Source: Verrucomicrobiota bacterium (lineage in GTDB: Bacteria; Verrucomicrobiota; Verrucomicrobiia; Verrucomicrobiales; DEV007). From it: a DNA stretch of 6,316 nt. The notes beneath the pieces were generated by a model. That model did no database searches, was not told where the DNA came from, and saw nothing but the letters and a program-made list of their open reading frames with translations. Below, piece after piece: positions 1 through 6,315 of the stretch. The translations under genes and the position numbers were made by a program. The stretch is from NCBI GenBank assembly GCA_027618625.1, contig JAQCER010000227.1, positions 1 to 6,316 of the forward strand, read 5' to 3'. Numbering within the stretch: the first letter of the stretch is position 1; each line of letters opens with the position of its first letter.

Positions 1-281
1 CAGATTCGGAAGGGTTCCCAAAAGCGATTGCGGAAGCCGCTGCTTTCGGCGTTATTCCCGTGGTATCAGCGGTTTCTGCGATACCCCAGTACGTCAATCC
101 TGCCAACGGCTACCTCTGGCCGCCCGAAGAATCGTTTTCGGGCTGGTTTTCTTCCCAAGATTTCTTCCACGTGCCGCGAATCGAAGCAATGTCTGTTGAG
201 ATTGCGAAACTGGCGAAACGGTTTACTTATGAGCGATATTCTGCACGACTTCAAAGTGAAATCCTCCCTCTTCTACGGTAG
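1..281 (+). CDS. Glycosyltransferase, GT-B fold (GT4-like), C-terminal fragment
   Basis: The reading frame is open from position 3 at the left edge to a TAG at 279-281 and gives 92 residues, so the N-terminal acceptor-binding domain and most of the donor domain lie outside the window. The visible start, SEGFPKAIAEAAAFGVIPVVS, contains the E-x7-E pattern of GT4 retaining glycosyltransferases (Glu codons at 9-11 and 33-35). This is followed by the small-residue/Gly-Val-Pro-Val strand that normally contacts the nucleotide-sugar donor. The remainder (about residues 40-92) is an ordinary helical C-terminus. Known for the family: transfer of a sugar from a nucleotide-sugar to a growing lipid-linked glycan in the cytoplasm. 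The sugar and linkage cannot be told. It lies 37 bases upstream of the first Wzy_C gene on the same strand, which fits a shared operon. Confidence 0.85.
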   Translation, partial: DSEGFPKAIAEAAAFGVIPVVSAVSAIPQYVNPANGYLWPPEESFSGWFSSQDFFHVPRIEAMSVEIAKLAKRFTYERYSARLQSEILPLLR

Positions 282-303
282 GGTAGATGACTGGTAGTCC
301 GGC

Positions 304-308
304 GGGAG
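304..308 (+). promoter_or_regulatory. Shine-Dalgarno-like site for the first Wzy_C gene
   Basis: GGGAG lies 10 bases before the ATG at 319, within the 37-base gap after the upstream glycosyltransferase. It supports the ATG at 319 as the start. No -10/-35 pair is evident in this short gap. Confidence 0.5.
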
Positions 309-318
309 CAAGTATCTA

Positions 319-1800
319 ATGAGCGAAAAGACCATCGGTATCACGTTGCTAGTCAGCCACATTGCGCTGGGGATGGTTGGTTTCGTGTTCCCTATCGTCA
401 TTGCCATCTGGCTTGGTTGCGTCATCGGTTTTTGCGTGCTGTACTCGATTCGAGACAGAAACCAGGCGGGACTGCTCCATATTGGCGCAGCCTACCTGTG
501 CTCTTACGAAGTGGTAGCAAGATTTTTTGTGAAAGGCTCCCATCTGCCGTGGGAGGTGGGGAAGTATCTGGGAATCCCGCTTCTCTTGATGGGCCTCGCG
601 TTTGGGAGGAAGTTAACAACGCTTGTGCCGGGATTGATTCTTCTAGCGTTGATCACGCCTTCGCTCATGCGCTCAGATTTCAGTCGAGATATCCGTGATA
701 CCCTAGTGTTTAACTGGTCGGGAGTTTTCGTCCTGGCACTCTCCGTCATGTATTTTCACCGAAGGGTAATCATGGAGAAGAACATCGTCTGGGTACTGGG
801 GGCGATTGCGGCACCTGCCGTTACGCTGGCAGTGTGTAGTACGATCAAAGCGCCAGACATTGATTCGATTGAGTTCGGGCTCGAAGCCAATCGAGCGGCT
901 TCTGGATTCGGAGCCAATCAGGTAGCAACGGTTTACGGCGTGGTAATTGTTGCGTTGTCAGTGGCTTTCTTTATGGGGAAGCCATTGTTCGGGTTCGCGA
1001 CAGTAGATTTCTTCGCAATGGTAGTTCTGTTCTTCCGTGGACTCATTTCGTTCTCCCGCGGTGGTCTGATTTCTGCGGTAATCGCCGTCGCAGGTGCCCT
1101 TGCGGTGATTCTCTGGGCCTACTCCCGGCATCAGAATATGGGACAGACCACACGGATTCGAAGGCTACTCCTCGTGCCGATTATTGTTCCGGTGTTTGGC
1201 TTGATCTTTGTTTTGTCAGACCAACTCACTGGAGGAATGTTGATGCTCAGATATCAGGGAGAAACCGGGGGGACTCTCTCTGGCGATCGTGAGAAGACGA
1301 TTGCTGTGGTCACCAGTGGTCGAACTGATATCGTGTGGAGTGATCTACTCATGTGGAGAGACTACCCTATCCTGGGAATTGGCCCTGGAGAATCCGCCCG
1401 GATGCGACCCCATTACGGTTACCGAAACGTTGCTCCTCACACCGAGTTCTCAAGACTGGTCGCAGAGCACGGTCTCCTGGGGTTCGTTTTCTGCTGTGCC
1501 ATTATCATCATGCCCATCATGATCGTGATGAATCCAGCTTACCCTGTAGTTGGCCGCGCGCTCCTTGCCGCATTCGGACTGTTTAGTCTGACCGTCATGA
1601 CTCACTCTGCGACCCGGCTCTTTTGTAGTACGTTTGTCTTCGGTGTTGGGTGGGCGATTATCGTTCCCAAAGACGTTTTGCTTCGTCTCGCGGTAAATCA
1701 TCCAGTGCTGAGGAAGCGTATTCTCAAGCGGTTAGGACTGGCAAGCCCCGAACCGATCCTGCCTCATCCTGCCGACGATCACAGTGCAGAAGTCGCTTAA
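319..1800 (+). CDS. Wzy_C family membrane protein (O-antigen polymerase/ligase-like)
   Basis: This is a 493-residue, strongly hydrophobic protein with roughly 12 or more predicted membrane segments by eye, from residue 5 to about 450. It ends in a basic, cytoplasm-like tail (about 455-493). Motifs of the O-antigen ligase/polymerase family are clear: SFSRGG at residues 244-249, then a large hydrophilic loop (about 301-383). That loop holds SGRTDIVW (333-340), GIGPG (353-357), APHTEF (372-377, with the usual His) and EHGLLG (383-388). The family joins glycan units on the outer face of the inner membrane using an undecaprenyl-linked donor. Sequence alone does not separate polymerase from ligase. 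The gene sits between two glycosyltransferase genes, and its end overlaps the start of the next gene by 17 bases. It is distinct from the second Wzy_C protein in this window, which is longer and has an extra C-terminal domain. Family assignment is firm; the precise role is inference. Confidence 0.88.
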   Translation: MSEKTIGITLLVSHIALGMVGFVFPIVIAIWLGCVIGFCVLYSIRDRNQAGLLHIGAAYLCSYEVVARFFVKGSHLPWEVGKYLGIPLLLMGLAFGRKLTTLVPGLILLALITPSLMRSDFSRDIRDTLVFNWSGVFVLALSVMYFHRRVIMEKNIVWVLGAIAAPAVTLAVCSTIKAPDIDSIEFGLEANRAASGFGANQVATVYGVVIVALSVAFFMGKPLFGFATVDFFAMVVLFFRGLISFSRGGLISAVIAVAGALAVILWAYSRHQNMGQTTRIRRLLLVPIIVPVFGLIFVLSDQLTGGMLMLRYQGETGGTLSGDREKTIAVVTSGRTDIVWSDLLMWRDYPILGIGPGESARMRPHYGYRNVAPHTEFSRLVAEHGLLGFVFCCAIIIMPIMIVMNPAYPVVGRALLAAFGLFSLTVMTHSATRLFCSTFVFGVGWAIIVPKDVLLRLAVNHPVLRKRILKRLGLASPEPILPHPADDHSAEVA

Positions 1801-2827
1801 AATCATCTACGTCGGCAATCGTCTTGAACGCCACGGATTTTCGCCCACTGGTATCGACAAGTTATCGGTGTTGCTTGCTGAGGAATACGAACTGATCACT
1901 GCTTCCCATGCCCGGAATCAGCTCGTGCGACTGTTTGATATGATCCGCGTCGTGATCCAAAATCAAGGTGCCACCTCCTATGTTCTTATCGATACCTATA
2001 GCACGGCAGCGTTCTACTACGCCTGGGTGATCGGGGGCCTGAGCAAGGCGTTGAAGATACCCTATATTCCGATCCTCCACGGTGGAGATCTGGCGTCAAG
2101 GCTTGGACGAACTCCCCGGCTCTGTCGGCAATTGTTCGGCAGCTCCTTTCGCAATGTGGCGCCGTCACCCTTCCTGAAGAAGGTTTTCTCGGATCGCGAT
2201 TTCGACGTCGAAGTGATTGGAAACCCTTTGAAGGTCGAAGACTATGAATTCACTCACAGATACCGTGTGGAGCCAAGGCTGCTTTATGTGCGATCATTTG
2301 ACCGAACCTATAACCCAGCCCTCGCAGTTCGGGTGCTCGCGCTTCTTGTTCCTTCCCATAGCAGAGCCACGCTATGTATGGTTGGACCGGACAAAGATGG
2401 GACACGGGCAGAGGTGGAGGCGCTGGCGCACAAACTCGGTGTTCACGACCGTGTTCGTTTTACTGGAAAACTGGCTCCCGTCGTCTGGCGGGAACTGTCG
2501 AAGGAACTTGATATTTTCATCAACACCACGAATGTCGACAATACTCCACTCAGTGTAGTCGAGGCGATGGCCCTGGGGATCCCGGTGGTCTCGACCTCCG
2601 CCGGGGGGCTTCCAGATCTGGTGACGAATGGCATTGACGGTTTTCTTGTGGACTGTAATGCCGCCGAGCAATTTGTGGAGTGCATCGAGCTACTGGTGCA
2701 TGATCCGGAACTTGTGGCCAGGATGACCTGGAACGGGAGAAACACAGCTGAGCGGTTCTCGTCCGGGAATGTTGTGCAGGCGTGGCGCGAACTGCTGGAA
2801 AGCAAGTTGCGAGTAGTTGATGTCTAG
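1784..2827 (+). CDS. Glycosyltransferase family 4-like protein
   Basis: A 347-residue, GT-B type glycosyltransferase of normal length with no membrane segment. The N-terminal domain starts with a beta strand (KIIYVGN, residues 6-12). It contains a HGGDLASR segment (99-106) and VAPSPF (125-130), typical of the acceptor side. The C-terminal donor domain has VIGNPL (144-149), LLYVRSF (166-172), CMVGPDKDG (198-206) and VRFTGKL (224-230). The catalytic/donor region DNTPLSVVEAMALGIPVVS spans 252-270. The E-x7-E pattern is present as D252 and E260, a variant seen in part of the family. The GTG at 1784 is chosen because it directly precedes the first beta strand. It lies inside the end of the preceding gene, so translational coupling is likely, but no good ribosome-binding site is visible and the start is uncertain by some codons. 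The sugar specificity cannot be inferred. Confidence 0.9.
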   Translation: MQKSLKIIYVGNRLERHGFSPTGIDKLSVLLAEEYELITASHARNQLVRLFDMIRVVIQNQGATSYVLIDTYSTAAFYYAWVIGGLSKALKIPYIPILHGGDLASRLGRTPRLCRQLFGSSFRNVAPSPFLKKVFSDRDFDVEVIGNPLKVEDYEFTHRYRVEPRLLYVRSFDRTYNPALAVRVLALLVPSHSRATLCMVGPDKDGTRAEVEALAHKLGVHDRVRFTGKLAPVVWRELSKELDIFINTTNVDNTPLSVVEAMALGIPVVSTSAGGLPDLVTNGIDGFLVDCNAAEQFVECIELLVHDPELVARMTWNGRNTAERFSSGNVVQAWRELLESKLRVVDV

Positions 2828-2848
2828 CCAAGATGATGTCTAGCCAAG
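2818..2848 (+). repeat. Two-copy 15-base direct repeat across a stop/start junction
   Basis: TGATGTCTAGCCAAG occurs at 2818-2832 and again, identically, at 2834-2848, one base apart. The first copy contains the TAG stop (2825-2827) of the GT4 gene. The second contains an ATG (2836-2838), and the ATG at 2833 spans the joint. It looks like a small local duplication that set the present spacing between the two genes. Confidence 0.9.
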
Positions 2849-3888
2849 CCGGAGCTTTCCCGATTCGTATGATTGAGAATATTTCCGTTATCATTCCTGT
2901 CTACAACGAGGCGAACTACATCGACACGTTGATCGCATCTCTTGGCAGACAGGATTATCCACAATCAGCCGTCGAGTTGCTGTTCGTTGACGGGGGATCG
3001 ACTGACGAAACTGTGGAGCGGCTTAAGCAATTGCGTCAGGTGTATGTTGACGAGCACAAGGCTGCCTTTGATCCATTTCGGATTCTGGAAAATCCCCACA
3101 AGATTGTTCCTCATGCGCTGAACATCGGTGTCGAAGCTGCGTCACATGATGTAATCGTGCGGTTGGACGCGCATACAGAATATGCAGAAGACTATCTGTC
3201 GCAAGTAATGAAGACATTTGCCCGGACGGGAGCGGACATCGTGGGAGGGCCAACGAGAGTGGCGTCGAGAAGCGTTTTTCAAAGGGCTGTTGGCACTGCG
3301 ATCTGTTCGAGGTTCGCAATTGGTGGTAGTCGCGTGCATCAGGAGAACTATAGAGGCGAGACCGACAGTGTTACCTTTGGCTCATGGCGCAGGAAGGTAT
3401 TCGAGAGGGCCGGTGGCTTCGATACGCGATTGGTTCGGAACCAGGACGACGAATTCCACTACCGGGCAAAGAGCCTGGGGTTCAAGTTGTACCAGGAGCC
3501 AGACATTCGCTTGTATTATTATCCCCGAGACAACCCAATGGGCTTATTTCGGCAGTACTACCAGTACGGAAAGTTCAAACCGCTGGTGCTGGCGAAGGTG
3601 AAGTCGGAAATCAAGGCGCGACACCTGATTCCGTCTGGATTTGTGCTGTATCTACTGTCGCTGCCATTGGCGCTATGGTTAGGGTGGTGGTGGTTCATTC
3701 CACTGGCGATCTACTCAGTTGCGGATTTGCTGTATTCCGCGAAAAACGGGGACAGCCTTGGCGAGAAGTGTTGCCTGCTGGCCGTTTACCCGCTGATCCA
3801 CCTTGGGTACGGGTCAGGTTTTCTGCGGGGAATCCCGATGGCGCTTCGTTCCGATCACGGCAACAGGGTAATAGGAGTGTCTCGATGA
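2833..3888 (+). CDS. Glycosyltransferase family 2, ExoA-like (succinoglycan type)
   Basis: The protein has 351 residues if started at ATG 2833. It has a GT-A fold: SVIIPVYNEANYI (18-30), DGGSTD (53-58) for nucleotide binding, LDAHTEY (111-117) in the place of the DxD metal motif, and VGGP (137-140). FGSWRRKVFERAGGFD (182-197) follows, then NQDDEFHYRAKSLGFKLYQE (203-222), which carries the catalytic acidic residues. The stretch after it, including RLYYYPRDN and LFRQYYQYGKFK (to about 248), and one or two C-terminal membrane segments (about 267-303) are the pattern of ExoA-like enzymes. These enzymes add a sugar to a lipid-linked exopolysaccharide unit at the inner membrane. The start is uncertain: ATG 2833 or 2836 lies in the duplicated junction with a poor ribosome-binding site. 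ATG 2869 (MIENISVIIP) begins exactly at the domain and has a GGAG 14 bases upstream. The stop overlaps the next start as ATGA. Confidence 0.9.
   Translation: MMSSQAGAFPIRMIENISVIIPVYNEANYIDTLIASLGRQDYPQSAVELLFVDGGSTDETVERLKQLRQVYVDEHKAAFDPFRILENPHKIVPHALNIGVEAASHDVIVRLDAHTEYAEDYLSQVMKTFARTGADIVGGPTRVASRSVFQRAVGTAICSRFAIGGSRVHQENYRGETDSVTFGSWRRKVFERAGGFDTRLVRNQDDEFHYRAKSLGFKLYQEPDIRLYYYPRDNPMGLFRQYYQYGKFKPLVLAKVKSEIKARHLIPSGFVLYLLSLPLALWLGWWWFIPLAIYSVADLLYSAKNGDSLGEKCCLLAVYPLIHLGYGSGFLRGIPMALRSDHGNRVIGVSR
3873..3877 (+). promoter_or_regulatory. Shine-Dalgarno site for the small basic ORF
   Basis: AGGAG ends 7 bases before the ATG at 3885, an ideal spacing, inside the last codons of the GT2 gene. 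This is the main reason to treat the 54-codon ORF as translated. Confidence 0.6.
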
Positions 3889-4049
3889 GATCGATCGCTT
3901 ACCGCCTGGACCGTCTGGCTGACTCATTGTTGCCCAAAGGACGTCGGCATTGCCCGGGCAGACTTCGAGCGTCGATTCGGGGCGTGACCAAGGGAATCAT
4001 GGGGCGAGGTTTTTTGCGGAAGGCTGAGAGAGGATACGGAAGTGGTTGA
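3885..4049 (+). CDS. Small basic protein of unknown function, 54 residues
   Basis: I do not recognise this ORF. It starts with an ATG that overlaps the GT2 stop as ATGA, has an AGGAG at ideal distance, and ends with a TGA (4047-4049) that overlaps the GTG start of the next gene by 8 bases. It therefore exactly fills what would otherwise be a 153-base gap. The product begins MRSIAYRLDRLADSLLPKG and is very basic: about 14 Arg/Lys against 3 Asp/Glu. It has one Cys at position 23 and several Gly near the end, with no signal peptide and no membrane segment. It could be a small accessory protein binding a membrane enzyme or anionic surface, or a leader that couples translation of the second Wzy_C gene. 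Against it, the same frame is open far upstream (from at least 3384) by chance, so an open frame alone is weak evidence. Confidence 0.55.
   Translation: MRSIAYRLDRLADSLLPKGRRHCPGRLRASIRGVTKGIMGRGFLRKAERGYGSG
4026..4034 (+). promoter_or_regulatory. Strong Shine-Dalgarno site for the second Wzy_C gene
   Basis: The purine-rich GAGAGAGGA ends 7 bases before the GTG at 4042, and there is no other plausible in-frame start between that GTG and the upstream in-frame TGA at 3985-3987. This fixes GTG 4042 as the start of the second Wzy_C gene, within the end of the small ORF. Confidence 0.65.
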
Positions 4050-5973
4050 TGCGAAGGCACAGTTGTCCCCGAGGGAATGGTTCGAACGCGTTGTGATTGC
4101 CGTCACTCTGGCGCCGGCGCTTTTCGCAGAACATCTGCCGCTGGCGGTGACGGTTTCTGCCATGGTTCTACTCGTCGTTCCGTCAATGTGGCGTCTGGCA
4201 TCGGAGCGTAAGGGGCCGTCGATACACACTCTTCCTGTTGCGCTGCTGGCGTTCGTCTTCCTGCCAATGTCCGTACTGGTATCGCCGCAATGGCTGGCAG
4301 TCAGTTGGCCCCGGGCCGTGTGCCTCTCTTGGTGCCTGGCGGCGTTCACTTGGATCGTAAACGACACCGGGGCTCATCGTTTACGGATCCATGCGCACGT
4401 TGGGATCTTTGTCGGGGCGGGAACGGGCTTTGCGCTTCTCTCGATGACGCTGCTCAGGCTTCCGGAGAACGAAGTCGGAAGTGTGCTTTCGCTCTTTCTT
4501 GCGATGGCTCTGGCCATGGTTGCGGCTCCCCGAGCCTTGTTGGCATTTCCGAGAGCACTGTGGATTGCGTCCGCACTGGTGCTTTTGGCGGCGGCAGTGC
4601 AAACTGGTTCCCGCGGAGCGCTGACGGGCACTGGAGTCGCTGTCGTTCTTCTCGTTGTCCTGCTCGGAAAGCGAAAAGGCGTGGTGGCTCTTGCTCTAAC
4701 ACTGGTGATTGCAGCGTGTGCGGCCCCGCTGCTATGGCACGATGTCAGGGCACGCACCTTTCTCATTGGAGGAACGGTGCAGGGCGCCTCGTTCTCGAAT
4801 ATTACCACTGGCCGGCTCCCGATCTGGGAAAGCTCGCTCCACGCGGTGCTGGACGTTCCCTTCACGGGGACCGGCCTGGGCGTGCTTGGCGATTCCCTCT
4901 TCGAAACCTACTCCACGGGATACACCGAGCGGAAGCTCGAGGACGCCCACAACCAGTTCATCCAAGCGGCGGCCGACTTCGGAATTCCCGGCGGAATAGC
5001 CTGGCTGGGCGTCTGGGGTGTCGCAGCCGGATTGTGCCTGAAACTGCTGCGACGGCTTCCCGCCGGACATCTGCCGTTCGTAACTGCGGCGGGTGCCACC
5101 GCAGCGCTCGGCGGACATTTCGTCCACAGCCTCGTTGATTCCGTTTCCCCCGGCTGGCCCGGAGGTATTCCGTTCTGGTACCTCGTCGGGCTCGTCGTCA
5201 GAATGGAAAGGCAGCGCATTTTAGGCGGCGGCAGCGAGGACGGAAAATCGAGAATTCTCCGGCGGCGCTTCCTTGGCGTTCCCACGACGCTCGCCATTCT
5301 TGGCGCGGCCGCCGCTCTTACGCTGGTGCCGGCTATCGCGGCGACAGGGAACCGTGATGCGCTCTCGTACCTGCGGGTGCTCTTCAACGGCAGTGCGGAA
5401 GATCGGCTGCGGGCGGTCGCGGAAATGAAATCGGCGACCGCTCCATCGTGCCGGTCGCGGTGGCTGAGAGGTCTCGTTGCAGATGCCGCGGACAACCCGT
5501 CACAACGGTTCGAGGAATGGCGCGAGCTGATCCGGTGCTCGCCCTCCTATATTCGATTGGTCTTCAATCGTGCTCCGGACGATCGTGGGCTCGCTGAGGT
5601 GACCCGGGACGCGTGGCCACGGAATCCAGCCGGCTATTTCTGGCTTGCTTCCTTGGAGGAGAAGGCTGCGCCGGACGAGGCGATTCGCCTTCTGCGCCAG
5701 GGCTTGGAGCGCTCGCCTACCAGCGGTCGCGAATGGCGGAAGCTGGGAGATCTGTTGGCGGCGGGAGACAAGGACTTAAGTGGCGCTCTCGATGCGTTCA
5801 GCCACGCTTGCGACAACGGCGACCCTGGAGCTGGCGGATGCAGCATGGGTGGACTGATCGCAGAGAAGCTGGGTCGGCCGGAGGAGGCCCTCGCTCTATA
5901 CCGGAAGTCCAACTGGCCCACCGCGCTCGAAAGGGCGCGCGAATTGGAAAAGGAAATGGCGGGCAGGAAGTGA
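4042..5973 (+). CDS. O-antigen ligase/polymerase (Wzy_C) with C-terminal TPR/Sel1-like domain
   Basis: A 643-residue protein in two parts. Residues about 15-390 are a multi-span membrane domain with the family motifs TGSRGA (188-193), TTGRLPIWESS (255-265), GTGLGVLG (276-283), and DAHNQFIQAAADFGIPGG (301-318) with the usual His303. A last membrane segment (about 411-434) leads into a soluble C-terminal region of about 200 residues. That region has helical-repeat character: YFWLASLEEKAAPDEAIRLL (532-551), WRKLGDLLAAGDKDLSGALD (565-584), then a Sel1/TPR-like unit ending in GRPEEALALYRKS (611-623). It is likely extracytoplasmic and may bind a partner or help hold the growing glycan. Four Cys lie in it (470, 499, 590, 600). 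Family: joins lipid-linked glycan units or transfers them to an acceptor. The start is a GTG with a strong ribosome-binding site. Base composition is visibly richer in GC than in the first Wzy_C gene. Whether it is ligase or polymerase is unknown. Confidence 0.88.
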   Translation: MVDAKAQLSPREWFERVVIAVTLAPALFAEHLPLAVTVSAMVLLVVPSMWRLASERKGPSIHTLPVALLAFVFLPMSVLVSPQWLAVSWPRAVCLSWCLAAFTWIVNDTGAHRLRIHAHVGIFVGAGTGFALLSMTLLRLPENEVGSVLSLFLAMALAMVAAPRALLAFPRALWIASALVLLAAAVQTGSRGALTGTGVAVVLLVVLLGKRKGVVALALTLVIAACAAPLLWHDVRARTFLIGGTVQGASFSNITTGRLPIWESSLHAVLDVPFTGTGLGVLGDSLFETYSTGYTERKLEDAHNQFIQAAADFGIPGGIAWLGVWGVAAGLCLKLLRRLPAGHLPFVTAAGATAALGGHFVHSLVDSVSPGWPGGIPFWYLVGLVVRMERQRILGGGSEDGKSRILRRRFLGVPTTLAILGAAAALTLVPAIAATGNRDALSYLRVLFNGSAEDRLRAVAEMKSATAPSCRSRWLRGLVADAADNPSQRFEEWRELIRCSPSYIRLVFNRAPDDRGLAEVTRDAWPRNPAGYFWLASLEEKAAPDEAIRLLRQGLERSPTSGREWRKLGDLLAAGDKDLSGALDAFSHACDNGDPGAGGCSMGGLIAEKLGRPEEALALYRKSNWPTALERARELEKEMAGRK

Positions 5974-5985
5974 ATTGAAGTCCAT

Positions 5986-6315
5986 TCAAGCGTCCGGCGT
6001 GGTGCGCGTGGTGCGCCTGGTGCTGGTGCGCCTGGTGCCATGCACTAGATATACCGGGGGGAATCGGCACTTCTCCACCGCCTGCACGTCAAAAGCCTGG
6101 CGGAACACCGCCATGTCGGGGTCTGTGAAATAGTGGGCCGTGCGCCAGTCCCACCGCTTGTGCCGGATGCACCGGAGCAACTGGGCCACCAAGCCGCCCC
6201 GGCCGTTTTCCAGGAAGAGCGCGTGCCCATCCGGCGCGAGCTTGCGGTTCGCCTTCTCTAAAAATGCCGGCAGGTCAGGAACCGCAACCAGCACGCTCTT
6301 CGTGAACACGAGATC
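5986..6315 (-). CDS. Probable class I SAM-dependent methyltransferase, C-terminal fragment
   Basis: Read on the minus strand, the frame is open from the right edge to a TGA at 5988-5986 and gives 109 residues; the N-terminal part with the SAM-binding glycine motif is outside the window. The visible start DLVFTKSVLVAVPDLPAFL matches the strand and helix that follow the SAM pocket in class I methyltransferases. RKLAPDGHALFLENGRGG resembles the next conserved strand (a Leu-x-Pro-Gly/Asp-Gly-type turn followed by a hydrophobic strand and a Glu-Asn). The end, from VYLVHG to TTPDA, is an unusual Thr/Arg-rich tail encoded by a tandem repeat. The substrate is unknown; glycan or small-molecule methylation is possible but not shown. 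It converges on the second Wzy_C gene with only 12 bases between the two stops, so it is a separate transcription unit, possibly outside the glycan cluster. Confidence 0.7.
   Translation of the reverse strand, partial: DLVFTKSVLVAVPDLPAFLEKANRKLAPDGHALFLENGRGGLVAQLLRCIRHKRWDWRTAHYFTDPDMAVFRQAFDVQAVEKCRFPPVYLVHGTRRTSTRRTTRTTPDA
6001..6039 (-). repeat. GC-rich tandem repeat encoding an Arg/Thr-rich protein tail
   Basis: On the + strand the units are GGTGCGCGT (6001-6009), GGTGCGCCT (6010-6018), GGTGCT (6019-6024), GGTGCGCCT (6025-6033) and GGTGCC (6034-6039). The last four form a 15-base unit present twice with one mismatch (6010-6024 and 6025-6039). Read on the minus strand it encodes GTRRTSTRRTTRT in the methyltransferase-like gene. 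All units are multiples of three, so gain or loss of units would keep the frame. Confidence 0.85.

Noticed and set aside
28..297. Open frame of 89 codons at the left edge
   Set aside because: It overlaps the glycosyltransferase end in another frame, and the frame that carries the E-x7-E pattern is the credible one.
282..318. Internal promoter in the gap before the first Wzy_C gene
   Set aside because: The 37-base gap shows a ribosome-binding site but no convincing -35/-10 pair; operon readthrough is simpler.
3384..4049. Long + strand open frame of 221 codons overlapping the GT2 gene
   Set aside because: Its first three quarters lie in another frame of the well-supported GT2 gene and have the composition of a shadow frame. 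Only the last 55 codons, with their own ribosome-binding site, were kept as the small ORF.
4290..5138. Open frame of 282 codons within the second Wzy_C gene
   Set aside because: The translation is rich in Arg, Gly, Ser, Cys and Trp with no recognisable domain, and it lies fully inside a gene with clear family motifs; GC-rich DNA commonly leaves such frames open.
4908..5495. Minus-strand open frame of 195 codons
   Set aside because: Low-complexity Arg/Ala/Pro/Ser translation opposite the Wzy_C coding frame, with no motif; treated as a shadow.
5971..5989. Possible terminator hairpin between the convergent genes
   Set aside because: TTGAA (5975-5979) can pair with TTCAA (5985-5989), and TGAAT with ATTCA, but the stems are only 5 base pairs, AT-rich and lack a T-run, so a terminator is not supported.
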